Source: JBBQLG01 sp964251665
Lineage (GTDB): Bacteria; Bacteroidota; Bacteroidia; Cytophagales; Spirosomataceae
Direction of reading: 5' to 3'
Assembly (NCBI GenBank): GCA_964251665.1
Contig: CAXUKO010000005.1
Coordinates: 1-64,000 of the forward strand
DNA: 64,000 nucleotides
The translations under genes and the position numbers were made by a program. Under the pieces are notes generated by a model that saw only the letters and a program-made list of their open reading frames with translations, was not told where the DNA came from and ran no database searches. This document shows, piece after piece, positions 1-8,182 of the stretch. Each line of letters begins with the position of its first letter. Within the stretch, counting starts at the first letter, position 1.

Positions 1-50
1 GACCTCTGCTCTGTCAAAGCAGCGCTCTGAACCAACTGAGCTAACCTCCT
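1..50 (-). tRNA. tRNA-Val (anticodon GAC), 5' part only
   Basis: Read on the minus strand, the sequence folds as the 5' part of a tRNA. It has a 7-nt acceptor strand (50-44), U8-A9, a D-arm with GCTC..GAGC, and an anticodon stem CTGCT/AGCAG closing the 7-nt loop TTGACAG. Anticodon GAC reads valine codons GUC/GUU. The variable loop, T-arm and acceptor 3' strand lie beyond the window edge. Isotype is assigned from the anticodon alone. Confidence 0.85.
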
Positions 51-86
51 TTGTTCGGCGTTTGATCGCCGTTTGAGTGGACAAAA

Positions 87-1400
87 TTACATAATTTCTG
101 CTTCCTGCAAACGCTCGCTGTATACTTTTTGCGACGGGATACGAGCCAGCAGCCCTAACCCAATGAGAAACAGTACCAACAGGGCCAGCACGCTATTGCG
201 CATACTGCCCGTCAATTGCTCAATCAAACCATACATAGCCGTGCCCAGTACAATAGACAGCTTCTCGGCTACATCGTAAAAGCTGAAGTACGAAGCCGTG
301 TCGGTAGTACCGGCCGGAATAAGTTTGGCGTAGGTTGAGCGGGAAAGCGACTGTATACCACCCATCACCAGACCCACCACCGTCGCCAGGGCGAAAAACT
401 GGTACTGCGTCCGGGTCATGTACGCACCGATGCAAATACCCACCCAAATTACCACGGCAACCATCAGCGCGTGGGTATTTCCGAGCCGGTTCGAGAGCCA
501 CGCAAAGCCGTATGCCCCCGGAATTGCTACCAGTTGTATCACTAGGATCGTCGCGATCAGGCTGGCATCGGGCAGTTTCAGTTCGATACTACCAAAAAGT
601 GACGCCACGTACATCACCGTTTGCAGGCCCATGCTATAGACAAAAAATGCGGGCAGAAACCGGCGCAACAGCGGTTGGCGGCCTACTTCGTGCCATACCT
701 GCCGCAGTTCACGGAAGCCGTTCAGTAGCCATCCGTCGGTGCTGCCTGTCTTCTTTACGCCTTCTGGCAGTGCCCTGAAAGGAATCTGCGCGAAACCGAA
801 CCACCACAAACCAACGGTTAGAAACGAGATGCGCGACGCCATACCCGACGAGATACCGCCATACCAACCTGGCATGAGAATCATGGTGAGGTTGAAAATC
901 ATCAGCAGCACGCTACCCAGAAACCCCAGCGAAAACCCACGGGCACTCACGCTGTCGAACCGGTCTTCGGTGGCGATGTCGGGCAGGTAGGAGTTGTAAA
1001 ACACGATACTCCCACCCCACCCGACCAGACTGATTCCGAAGCAGATAACGGCCAGCGTGGTCGTCTCGCGGGTAAAAAAGTACAGCAGCGCGCAACTCGC
1101 CGAGCCGAGGTAGCAGAAGAACTGCATGAACGCCTTTTTGCGACCAGTGTAGTCGGCGATGGCAGTGCAGAGCGGACTGAGTAGCGCCGTCAGCAGGAAA
1201 GCCGCCGAGATGGTGTACGAAAACAGCACCGAATTCTTCACCGCCATCCCCAGAAAGTTAATCACGGGTCCACCCTGTTCGTTGAGGGCCGTTGCTGCGA
1301 AGTAGACTGGAAAAATGCTCGACACGATCACCAGCGCGTGAACCGAGTTCGCCCAGTCGTAGAAACACCAGGCCGTCAGAATGCGGGGGTTGTTTTTCAT
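87..1400 (-). CDS. MFS transporter, UMF1/Atg22-like family
   Basis: This encodes a polytopic inner-membrane protein of 437 residues with about 12 hydrophobic segments. The N-terminal motif AWCFYDWANS is characteristic of the UMF1 (Atg22-like/YxiO) branch of the major facilitator superfamily. The loop DYTGRKKAF after the early helices matches the MFS A-motif position. The substrate is unknown; bacterial members are usually annotated only as MFS transporters. The ATG at 1400 (MKNNPRILTAW) is chosen because the conserved N-terminus begins there; an in-frame ATG at 1460 would add 20 unconserved residues. It stands alone between a tRNA and a lipoprotein gene on the same strand. Confidence 0.85.
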   Translation of the reverse strand: MKNNPRILTAWCFYDWANSVHALVIVSSIFPVYFAATALNEQGGPVINFLGMAVKNSVLFSYTISAAFLLTALLSPLCTAIADYTGRKKAFMQFFCYLGSASCALLYFFTRETTTLAVICFGISLVGWGGSIVFYNSYLPDIATEDRFDSVSARGFSLGFLGSVLLMIFNLTMILMPGWYGGISSGMASRISFLTVGLWWFGFAQIPFRALPEGVKKTGSTDGWLLNGFRELRQVWHEVGRQPLLRRFLPAFFVYSMGLQTVMYVASLFGSIELKLPDASLIATILVIQLVAIPGAYGFAWLSNRLGNTHALMVAVVIWVGICIGAYMTRTQYQFFALATVVGLVMGGIQSLSRSTYAKLIPAGTTDTASYFSFYDVAEKLSIVLGTAMYGLIEQLTGSMRNSVLALLVLFLIGLGLLARIPSQKVYSERLQEAEIM

Positions 1401-1571
1401 AAGATAAAAAGAAAGAACCATACCATACCCCATCCAAACCGCATCGGAATACCGCACCATGGCGGACCGCTATAAAGGGGCTTCACGGAGTCAGATACCG
1501 GTATCTAAAGTCTAAAGCCCCCTTCAAGTGCGGTCGGCCGCTTCCGGTGGGGGTAAAGCAGGGGACTCCTC

Positions 1572-2033
1572 TCAAATCGATGGCACAAACTCCAGATTGA
1601 TGGGTGTATTGGCGACCCCATTGATTTTATCGACCTGCCGTAGCGTCAGTTTGGTTTTGGTCAGTTCGATCACCGGAAATTTTCCGCTGAAACCCGTTAC
1701 GTTCACATCTATAGCCGTGTTATCATCGACCAAATACCAGGTCCCCCCGTTTTTGATCTGCTTGGTTACGCTGTCGCTGGCTCGGACAGTATTGTCGTTC
1801 CTGAACTGAAAATCAAGCGCTTTTACGGCTAAAGTCGTCAGGCTGAGCTGGCTATCGGTATAGGCTTTGCCGTTCACATCCGAGATTTGTTTAATTACCC
1901 AGGTATTGCCTACCAGCAGCGAGGTCTGGCTATCCACCGTTTTAGGGCCGGGATCGGAACTGTTATCTTTTTTGCAGTTGGTGAGGGCTGGAATCACCAG
2001 CAACAGGGCGAAGAGATAGGCTCGATTTTTCAT
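1572..2033 (-). CDS. Small lipoprotein, lipocalin-like
   Basis: The 153-residue protein begins with a lipoprotein signal peptide ending in LTNC, so Cys20 would be lipidated. A short Asp/Ser/Pro linker follows. The rest alternates short beta-like stretches (NTWVIKQISD, GTWYLVDDN, LTKTKLTLRQV), the pattern of Bacteroidota lipocalin-like lipoproteins where a GxW near the N-terminus starts the barrel. Function is unknown. It is transcribed toward the MFS gene with about 170 bp between them, and divergently from the T9SS protein. Confidence 0.7.
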   Translation of the reverse strand: MKNRAYLFALLLVIPALTNCKKDNSSDPGPKTVDSQTSLLVGNTWVIKQISDVNGKAYTDSQLSLTTLAVKALDFQFRNDNTVRASDSVTKQIKNGGTWYLVDDNTAIDVNVTGFSGKFPVIELTKTKLTLRQVDKINGVANTPINLEFVPSI

Positions 2034-2152
2034 AAAGTTTTACAGCGTATTGAACAGGTTGATGATTCGATAACGTTGAAATCGGGAACAACGGGCAACC
2101 CACCCGCCTTTTTCGGCCGAAAGTAACGAGTTTTGGGTAAAATTTGCCGTGC

Positions 2153-3799
2153 ATGACCTATATCTCCCGACTAAACATACGGTATTGGCTGATTCTAATA
2201 AGTTGGTTTGGTCAGTCCGTTTACGCGCAGACCCTATGCGCTGACCGATTTACCTACACGCCCGTCAGCCAGCCTAACCGCATTGAATGGACTAAGTTTC
2301 CCGATTTCGCCCTGCCGTTCACCATCGTGTTTGGTGCCCCCCGGCTGGGCGATACGCAGGCACAGCCGCTTCGTCACGGCTTTAGCCATATCGTTCAGGT
2401 GAGCGGCAGCGAGTTCGGCACGCTCATACAACCCCGGCAGCGAGCCGTCGATTTTTCGGGCTTTGCCTACGGCCTGAATCAACCCTGGGAAACGTTGCAA
2501 AGTCCCTGGAACAACGATAAAGCTGCTTACCGGGCCAAATGGACTCAGTTCCTGAGTGACATAGCAGGCGGACAAACCGATGTACAAGGGAAGTTTCTGC
2601 TCAACACGGATATTATGACGGTAGACATTGAGCGGTTTCTGGACACGGATGCCCGCATTCTGACCCTTAAACAGAACGCTGCTACACCCGCCCAGTACCG
2701 CAACCTGAGCGACGACGCGTTTCTGGCCCGGTATAAAAAAGACATGGTTGCCCTATACGCCGAAGGGCTGCGCTATATCCGAGACCGGGCCAACTTTACC
2801 GCCACTCGCCTGACAACCTACAGCGATACGCCCATCCGCAATCAATACCTCAACATTCCGGCCAACACCTGGGCCGACTGGACGACCAACCTAAGCCGGG
2901 TTAATTACATAACCAAAGACACCACGACCGGCAAAGTCGGCGGCCCGTTTTATGACCAACTGGATGCGCTGGCTCCATCAGCGTACTATTATTACGATTA
3001 TCCGAACCCTTTAGCCAGCGATTATTTAGGGTATCTGCTGTTTCAGGTCGAAGTGAATCGGGCCTGGAGCCCGAAGCCCGTTATCCCGTACGTCTGGATG
3101 CGCTACCACGAATCGACGGTGCCGGATAATCATTTTATTCAGCCGTTCATGGCCGAAGCCACGGCCATTTTTCCGTTTTTTTCCGGAGCTAAAGGGTTGT
3201 GGTTATGGGATAATATTGGCATCCCCAACGTCCGGCAGGAGATTTATACGGCCTACGAGTCATTCATTCATGGCCTGTACCGGCTGTCGCGCTTCGCCGA
3301 TATGTTTCAGGGCGACTATGAGTTAGTGATCGAAACGCCCGCCCGCGACCTGGTAGCGAATCAGTTACCGGTCTGGCGGGGTGTCTATAAAAACAATAAA
3401 CTACTGGTAGCGGCCCAAAATCCCTATGCCCGAACTGATCAGCAGGCTACTACACTGACGGTCGGCTACAAATCCTGGCACACGACTATTACGCTGACCG
3501 GCCGGGAAACGTACCTCTGCCAGTTCGATATTCCCCTCATAACCGGCATTGACGAACCCTCCTTCACCGACCTGACACTGTTTCCGAACCCCGCCCAGAC
3601 CAGCGTCACAGCAACGTTCACGCCCCTGGTATCAGCGGGCACCGAGCTTACAATTACCGACATCACCGGCCGCATCCGGCTTCGGCAACCCGCCAGCCCA
3701 CTCGGAAAACAAGTGATCAGCGTTGCTGGTTTACCCGCCGGTATGTACCTACTGCGCCTACCCGATGGCCGGGCGAAACGCTTTTTCAAGATTGAGTGA
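2153..3799 (+). CDS. Secreted protein with type IX secretion C-terminal sorting domain
   Basis: The 548-residue protein starts with a signal peptide (hydrophobic YWLILISWFG, likely cleavage after SVYA). It ends in a roughly 75-residue Por-type sorting domain: LTLFPNPA, then ITDITGRI, then AGMYLLRL and a basic FKIE end. The cargo would cross the outer membrane through the type IX secretion system and be released or surface-attached. The central 440 residues are not recognised. Motifs such as VDIERF, YVWMRYHES and GLWLWDN, spaced among alternating strands and helices, recall a TIM-barrel glycoside hydrolase; this is inference. The ATG at 2153 is preferred to an in-frame TTG at 2144. A long inverted repeat follows the stop. 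Confidence 0.8.
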   Translation: MTYISRLNIRYWLILISWFGQSVYAQTLCADRFTYTPVSQPNRIEWTKFPDFALPFTIVFGAPRLGDTQAQPLRHGFSHIVQVSGSEFGTLIQPRQRAVDFSGFAYGLNQPWETLQSPWNNDKAAYRAKWTQFLSDIAGGQTDVQGKFLLNTDIMTVDIERFLDTDARILTLKQNAATPAQYRNLSDDAFLARYKKDMVALYAEGLRYIRDRANFTATRLTTYSDTPIRNQYLNIPANTWADWTTNLSRVNYITKDTTTGKVGGPFYDQLDALAPSAYYYYDYPNPLASDYLGYLLFQVEVNRAWSPKPVIPYVWMRYHESTVPDNHFIQPFMAEATAIFPFFSGAKGLWLWDNIGIPNVRQEIYTAYESFIHGLYRLSRFADMFQGDYELVIETPARDLVANQLPVWRGVYKNNKLLVAAQNPYARTDQQATTLTVGYKSWHTTITLTGRETYLCQFDIPLITGIDEPSFTDLTLFPNPAQTSVTATFTPLVSAGTELTITDITGRIRLRQPASPLGKQVISVAGLPAGMYLLRLPDGRAKRFFKIE

Positions 3800-3866
3800 A
3801 TAAGCGAATGAGTGATTGAGTATGCGGGTAAGCTGCTCCTGTTTTTATCCACTCATTCGCTCATTC
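3798..3866. repeat. Intergenic inverted repeat overlapping the upstream stop codon
   Basis: The arms 3798-3814 and 3850-3866 are complementary over 17 bp with one mismatch and are built from the repeated word GAATGAGTG. The left arm starts inside the stop codon of the T9SS protein gene, and the hairpin ends 24 bp before the next start. It probably acts as a terminator or RNA-stabilising hairpin. It is one of several unrelated hairpin families in the window. Confidence 0.65.
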
Positions 3867-3890
3867 ACGCAATCACTCAATCCTTAAAAG

Positions 3891-5921
3891 ATGAACCGAC
3901 TTCAATACGAAACCAGCCCATATCTGCTTCAACATGCCGAAAACCCGGTCGATTGGTTTGCCTGGGGTGACGAAGCCCTGACCAGAGCACTCGACGAGGA
4001 CAAACCAATTATCGTCAGCATTGGGTATTCAGCCTGCCACTGGTGCCATGTGATGGAGCATGAGTCGTTTGAGAAAGATGCCGTCGCTCAGGTCATGAAC
4101 GAGCATTTTGTGTGCATCAAGGTCGACCGGGAGGAGCGGCCCGACGTGGATGCCATCTACATGGAAGCCGTGCAGGCAATGGGCGTACACGGCGGCTGGC
4201 CGCTCAACGTGTTCCTGATGCCTGACACCAAGCCTTTTTACGGCGTTACTTACGTGCCTACCCGCAACTGGGTAAACCTGCTGGCCAGTGTCCGGGCGGC
4301 TTTCGACGAACACCGCGATCAGGTGGCTGAGTCGGCCGAGGGCTTCGCCCGACACCTTAATTCATCGGAGAGTGAGCGGTTTAATTTGGTGGCACGTGAT
4401 CCACAATTTACACCCGAACTCCTCGATAGTTTCTTTCACAAGATTGCCGTCACCTTTGATACCAAACGCGGTGGCCCCGACCATGCCCCGAAGTTTCCGA
4501 TGCCGAGTATTTACGGGTTTCTACTGCGCTACTACGCCGAATCGGGTGATGAATCGGCCCTGCGGCAAACCGAGTTGACACTCAACCGGATGGCACTTGG
4601 CGGCATCTACGACCAGATTGGCGGAGGATTTTCGCGCTATTCCGTCGATGCGGAGTGGTTTGCTCCCCATTTCGAGAAGATGCTGTACGACAACGCTCAG
4701 TTGCTGACGCTTTACAGCGAGGCTTACAGTTTGACGCATAGCGACTTGTACCGAAAAACAGTGTACCAGACTATCGAATTTATGCAACGCGAACTGCTCA
4801 GCGATGAAGGCGGATTTTTCTCCGCGCTGGATGCTGACAGCGAAGGCGTCGAAGGTAAATTCTACACCTGGACCACACCAGAACTGCGCAAGCTGCTGGA
4901 GAACGACTTTGACTGGTTCGCCGATCTGTACCACATTACGGAAGAAGGCAACTGGGAGCATGGACGGAATATTCTGCACCGCACCGAAACCGACGCCGAG
5001 TTTTCGCGTCGCGCCGAATGGGACCCGGCCGATATGCCGATGATGCTCGAAGAACCTCACGCCAAACTGATGACGGAACGCGATACCCGCATCCGGCCCG
5101 GTCTGGACGACAAAATTTTATGTTCGTGGAATGGTCTGATGCTGAAAGGGCTGGTAACCGCTTACCGCGTGTTTGATGAGCCGGAGTTTCTGGCTACGGC
5201 CCTCCGATTGGCGTTTTTCATCCGCCGTTCGCTAACCGATTCCCGCAACGGACGGCTCTGGCATACCTACAAAAAGGGGCGGGCGCGGCAGGCTGGTTTT
5301 CTGGAAGATTATGCCGCTGTCATCGACGGTTACTTGGCGTTGTATCAGGCGACTTTCAATGAAGAATGGTTAACCGAAGCGGACCGGCTGACCCAGTATG
5401 TAGTCACCAACTTCGATGACCCCGACGAAGACCTGTTCTTTTTCACCGATAAAAACGGTGAAGACCTGATTGCCCGCAAGAAAGAGTTGTTCGATAACGT
5501 GATCCCCGCGTCGAATTCGATCATGGCCCACAACCTGTTCACGCTGAGTTTGCTGCTCGACCGCCCCGCTTACGGCGAACGCGTTGATCGGATGCTGGGC
5601 CGGGTTGAGCCGTTGCTGGAGAAAAATGCGGATTACCTCACGCACTGGGCAGCTCTGTATACGCTCCGTGTTCGACCTACCGCCGAAATTGCCCTTGTCG
5701 GCCCCGAAGCCGATGCGTTTAGGAAGCAGATCGACGCCCGGTTTTTGCCTAATAAAGTTGTGGTAGGCACGGAAGAAACCGGAACGCCAGCCGCCAGCAG
5801 TCTGCCGCTGTTGCAGGGCCGGGGTCTGGTCGGCGGAAAAACGGCGATCTACGTTTGCTACGACCGGGCGTGTCAGTTGCCGGTAACGAATGTGGAGGAC
5901 GTCTGGGCGCTGGTGAAATAA
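3891..5921 (+). CDS. Thioredoxin-domain/DUF255 protein (YyaL/SPATA20 family)
   Basis: At 676 residues this has the usual full length of the YyaL/spermatogenesis-associated protein 20 family. The N-terminal ~160 residues form a thioredoxin-like DUF255 domain opening with YLLQHAENPVDW and carrying the family signature SACHWCHVMEHESF (Cys49 and Cys52 in CHWC). The remainder is an alpha/alpha-barrel-like region related to N-acylglucosamine 2-epimerases, with GGGFSRYSVD and PHFEKMLYDN conserved. No signal peptide is seen, so it should be cytoplasmic. The biochemical role of the family is not established. It converges on ruvC with a single base between the stop codons. Confidence 0.9.
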   Translation: MNRLQYETSPYLLQHAENPVDWFAWGDEALTRALDEDKPIIVSIGYSACHWCHVMEHESFEKDAVAQVMNEHFVCIKVDREERPDVDAIYMEAVQAMGVHGGWPLNVFLMPDTKPFYGVTYVPTRNWVNLLASVRAAFDEHRDQVAESAEGFARHLNSSESERFNLVARDPQFTPELLDSFFHKIAVTFDTKRGGPDHAPKFPMPSIYGFLLRYYAESGDESALRQTELTLNRMALGGIYDQIGGGFSRYSVDAEWFAPHFEKMLYDNAQLLTLYSEAYSLTHSDLYRKTVYQTIEFMQRELLSDEGGFFSALDADSEGVEGKFYTWTTPELRKLLENDFDWFADLYHITEEGNWEHGRNILHRTETDAEFSRRAEWDPADMPMMLEEPHAKLMTERDTRIRPGLDDKILCSWNGLMLKGLVTAYRVFDEPEFLATALRLAFFIRRSLTDSRNGRLWHTYKKGRARQAGFLEDYAAVIDGYLALYQATFNEEWLTEADRLTQYVVTNFDDPDEDLFFFTDKNGEDLIARKKELFDNVIPASNSIMAHNLFTLSLLLDRPAYGERVDRMLGRVEPLLEKNADYLTHWAALYTLRVRPTAEIALVGPEADAFRKQIDARFLPNKVVVGTEETGTPAASSLPLLQGRGLVGGKTAIYVCYDRACQLPVTNVEDVWALVK

Positions 5922-5922
5922 T

Positions 5923-6516
5923 TCAGGCCAGACGCTCGGGGTTCTCTCCTACGAAAGCGCCCCAACCGCCTTTTTTGTTCTTCTTTCCCGATGAGCTTGA
6001 CCGGCTGCCCGCCATCGCATTTGCGTGAAAATGATGGCAGATCGCAATCGCAACAGCATCCGTGGCATCGAAAAATTCGGGGTTCAGATCGGCCTGGAGC
6101 AGGTGACCTACCATGTGGGCTACCTGATCTTTCGAGGCATTCCCGTTGCCGGTCACCGACAGTTTGACACTGCGGGGAGCGTACTCGACAATGGGAATAC
6201 CACGCGAGAGGGCGGCCGCCATCGACACACCCTGCGCCCGCCCAAGCTTGAGCATAGCCTGAACGTTTTTACCGAAAAACGGGTCTTCAATTGCCATTTC
6301 ATCGGGCAGGTAATCGTCAATTACCCGCAATACCGTATCATAAAGCTTCTTTAGCTTCAGTTCGTGGGTACTATACTTGCTTAGATGAACAACCCCGTAT
6401 TGCAGCAACGACATCTTGCCATTCGTAATCTGAATCACGCCGTACCCGGCAACCTGGGTGCCGGGGTCGATACCCAGAATGATCTTTTCGGCGGGAACAG
6501 CGGGAACGGTAAGCAT
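5923..6516 (-). CDS. ruvC: Holliday junction resolvase RuvC
   Basis: RuvC is the endonuclease that, with RuvAB, cuts Holliday junctions during recombinational repair. The N-terminal strand ILGIDPGTQVAGYGV carries the first catalytic Asp, MAIEDPFFG the catalytic Glu, and FDATDAVAIAICHH the C-terminal acidic pair. The 197-residue length is slightly above typical because of a basic, Ser/Lys-rich tail (SSSSGKKNKKGG). The start at 6516 lies 9 residues before the conserved core. The gene is not next to ruvA or ruvB. A candidate small RNA is transcribed divergently from just upstream. Confidence 0.95.
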   Translation of the reverse strand: MLTVPAVPAEKIILGIDPGTQVAGYGVIQITNGKMSLLQYGVVHLSKYSTHELKLKKLYDTVLRVIDDYLPDEMAIEDPFFGKNVQAMLKLGRAQGVSMAAALSRGIPIVEYAPRSVKLSVTGNGNASKDQVAHMVGHLLQADLNPEFFDATDAVAIAICHHFHANAMAGSRSSSSGKKNKKGGWGAFVGENPERLA

Positions 6517-6526
6517 ATACGAGTGA

Positions 6527-6558
6527 TTGAAGAGCTTTATGCAATATTAATACATTGC
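6527..6558 (+). promoter_or_regulatory. Putative promoter for the downstream structured RNA
   Basis: A TTG at 6527-6529 is followed after 21 bp by TACATTGC (6551-6558), which resembles the Bacteroidota -33 TTG / -7 TAnnTTTG promoter with one mismatch in the -7 element. It would start transcription near 6562-6568, away from ruvC, whose start codon is 11 bp upstream. Confidence 0.4.
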
Positions 6559-6564
6559 AACAAT

Positions 6565-6794
6565 TCATACACTAAACGCGGCCAGCAGGTGCAAATTATC
6601 CGTTTTCTGGCCCATGCTGGAGTAGGCTATTTTCCTCCGGATTACACTTTTGTTTTCCTGCCGTTACACCTACTACAGAGGACAGTAGAAAATAGCTAAA
6701 CCCGGCTACCAACCAAACGAGCGGATGAACAAGGAACGTGTACAAACTTCTTAGTTGAAAAGCCCCGCTATTCACACAGCGGGGTTTTAACTAA
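6565..6794 (+). ncRNA. Candidate 6S-like structured RNA
   Basis: There is no convincing reading frame here, but the strand folds into a long rod. A closing stem of 10 pairs joins 6596-6605 to 6719-6728 (TTATCCGTTT with GAGCGGATGA, including G-U pairs). A second stem of 10 pairs joins 6625-6634 to 6688-6697. Between them is a large, nearly symmetrical internal loop of 19 and 21 nt, and a short CTC/GAG helix continues inward. A strong terminator ends the unit at about 6790. A closing stem, central bubble and terminal arm form the architecture of 6S RNA, which binds the RNA polymerase holoenzyme. The 5' end is estimated from the promoter-like element. Identity as 6S is an inference from shape only. 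Confidence 0.45.
6751..6794 (+). terminator. Rho-independent terminator, nearly symmetrical
   Basis: AGCCCCGCT and AGCGGGGTTTT form a GC-rich hairpin around an 8-nt loop. The flanks TTAGTT and AACTAA extend the stem with two single-base bulges. The T-run on the plus strand fits termination of the candidate RNA; the A-rich left flank makes it potentially bidirectional. Confidence 0.7.
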
Positions 6795-7124
6795 GGGCGT
6801 TTGCCGAGTGCCAGGCATTCCGGAATTATCCGCAATGGACCGGACCGATACCTGTTCAAGCCTACGTGACTCCCCGGCATCCATATCATCTTCCATTTTT
6901 GTGCCAGATTTTCCGGCGTTGCCCTATTTTCCGTGCCTCATCACGTTTGCAACAGGTATCTCATCGGTTGAGTAGCTGAATCATGTACTACTATCCGGGC
7001 CGCTCACTACGTTATGCAACCCACGGTGACACTCACATGAAGCTTATTTTACGCCAAAACCCACCTGCCATAAACAAATGGGTACACGTACGCTACTGGT
7101 TTAATTAGTCTGTCTCAGGAAAGA
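6795..7124. other. Intergenic stretch without a recognisable gene
   Basis: About 330 bp lie between the terminator and the end of the M48 protease gene. The longest plausible frame is a 41-codon ORF at 6983-7108 on the plus strand, with no recognisable similarity and no promoter signal. No hairpin or repeat family was seen. Confidence 0.4.
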
Positions 7125-7895
7125 TTAACGCAGTAATTTATCCCGACGGGCGCGCGCTCTTACTCGCTCGGCACGACTTGCACTATCCGGGTGATCAGAA
7201 AGAAAGGACAGCACATTACTATCCCCACCTCCACTTAACTTGGCTAGTTTTTCGAACGAAGTAGCCAGAGCCAGCACATTATAGTGGTTACGTTTCAGAA
7301 AATCGTAACTGTAATCGTCAGCAGCCGTCTCTTCTTTACGGCTGAAGGAGGCCCCCAGCAGATTATCGGCAATACTACCCACCTGCGATTGTGAAAGTTT
7401 ACTCAGTGTGCCCGACCCTGAGGACAAGGCGTCCCGTACGGCTGAGCGACGGAGTGCACTTTTCATGGCATTCTGCGTGTCGTGATGAATTACATGGCCT
7501 ATTTCATGCCCCATAACAGCCAGCAACTCATTATCAGTCATAATGTCCATAAGGCCTTTAAACACCCGCACACTACCATCTGCCGTTGCAAAGGCATTTA
7601 CATCCGGAACCTTGTACACTTTGTAGTTTATAGGCAGGCCATTAACGGTATGGTGTCGGCTGATAATTCGGTTCAGTCGTTGCGTATAAGGGTCGCCAGG
7701 AGCCGCCACGGGGTTTTTAGCATCCATTTGCTGAATAGCCTGTTTGGAAAGGCTGACTACCTGGGTATTGCTCAGTGTAGTTGAACTAAAGCCCTCCATT
7801 AAGGCCTGTAACAAATTCGGATTAACATTTATTTGCGCAAAGGCTGCCAGCGGCTGCCCAACTAGTACCACGAGGGTCCAGATAATACGTTTCAT
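7125..7895 (-). CDS. M48 family zinc metalloprotease, exported
   Basis: The 256-residue protein has a signal peptide (MKRIIWTLVVLVG..AAFA). Its M48 zinc-binding motif HEIGHVIHH has ligands His130 and His134 and catalytic Glu131; the third ligand is probably in EETAADDYSYDF about 55 residues later. It is expected in the periplasm, where M48 proteins such as BepA/LoiP act in envelope protein quality control. The C-terminal SDHPDSASRAERVRARA matches the end of the peptidase domain, and no TPR extension follows. It is monocistronic and divergent from the flippase-glycosyltransferase run. Confidence 0.88.
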   Translation of the reverse strand: MKRIIWTLVVLVGQPLAAFAQINVNPNLLQALMEGFSSTTLSNTQVVSLSKQAIQQMDAKNPVAAPGDPYTQRLNRIISRHHTVNGLPINYKVYKVPDVNAFATADGSVRVFKGLMDIMTDNELLAVMGHEIGHVIHHDTQNAMKSALRRSAVRDALSSGSGTLSKLSQSQVGSIADNLLGASFSRKEETAADDYSYDFLKRNHYNVLALATSFEKLAKLSGGGDSNVLSFLSDHPDSASRAERVRARARRDKLLR

Positions 7896-7977
7896 GGAAT
7901 GGAGGTGAGTCTAAGATTGAATAAATAAAATAGAGTCCTTAATAGACCGAATAAATGCTAAATAGTTTATTTAGGCT

Positions 7978-8010
7978 ATCGAAGACTACATTCCATCAGT
8001 AGTCTTCGAT
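7978..8010. promoter_or_regulatory. Perfect 12-bp inverted repeat in a divergent promoter region
   Basis: ATCGAAGACTAC (7978-7989) and its exact complement (7999-8010) flank a 9-bp spacer. The element lies between two divergent start codons (7895 and 8183), so it cannot be a terminator for either gene as annotated. A dimeric regulator operator is the simplest reading; a short attenuator is also possible. Confidence 0.4.
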
Positions 8011-8182
8011 CAGGTGCTCAACGTAAGCTCAACTGCGCGTAAGAGGCCGGCGTTTTTGCGTAATTTTAGGCATTCAATCCGCAGAAACAGGGTTACCTGT
8101 TTGCTCATTGCTTTTCCAAATTCGATTAATTACAGGTCAACTAATTAATAATCAATAGCTTATTATTACCGAATCGATCTTT

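Noticed and set aside
1493..1506. 14-bp palindrome AGATACCGGTATCT between the MFS and lipoprotein genes
   Set aside because: Short, single copy as far as seen, and without placement that suggests a function.
6983..7108. 41-codon ORF in the ruvC-M48 gap
   Set aside because: Too short to distinguish from chance, with no promoter, hairpin or recognised motif.
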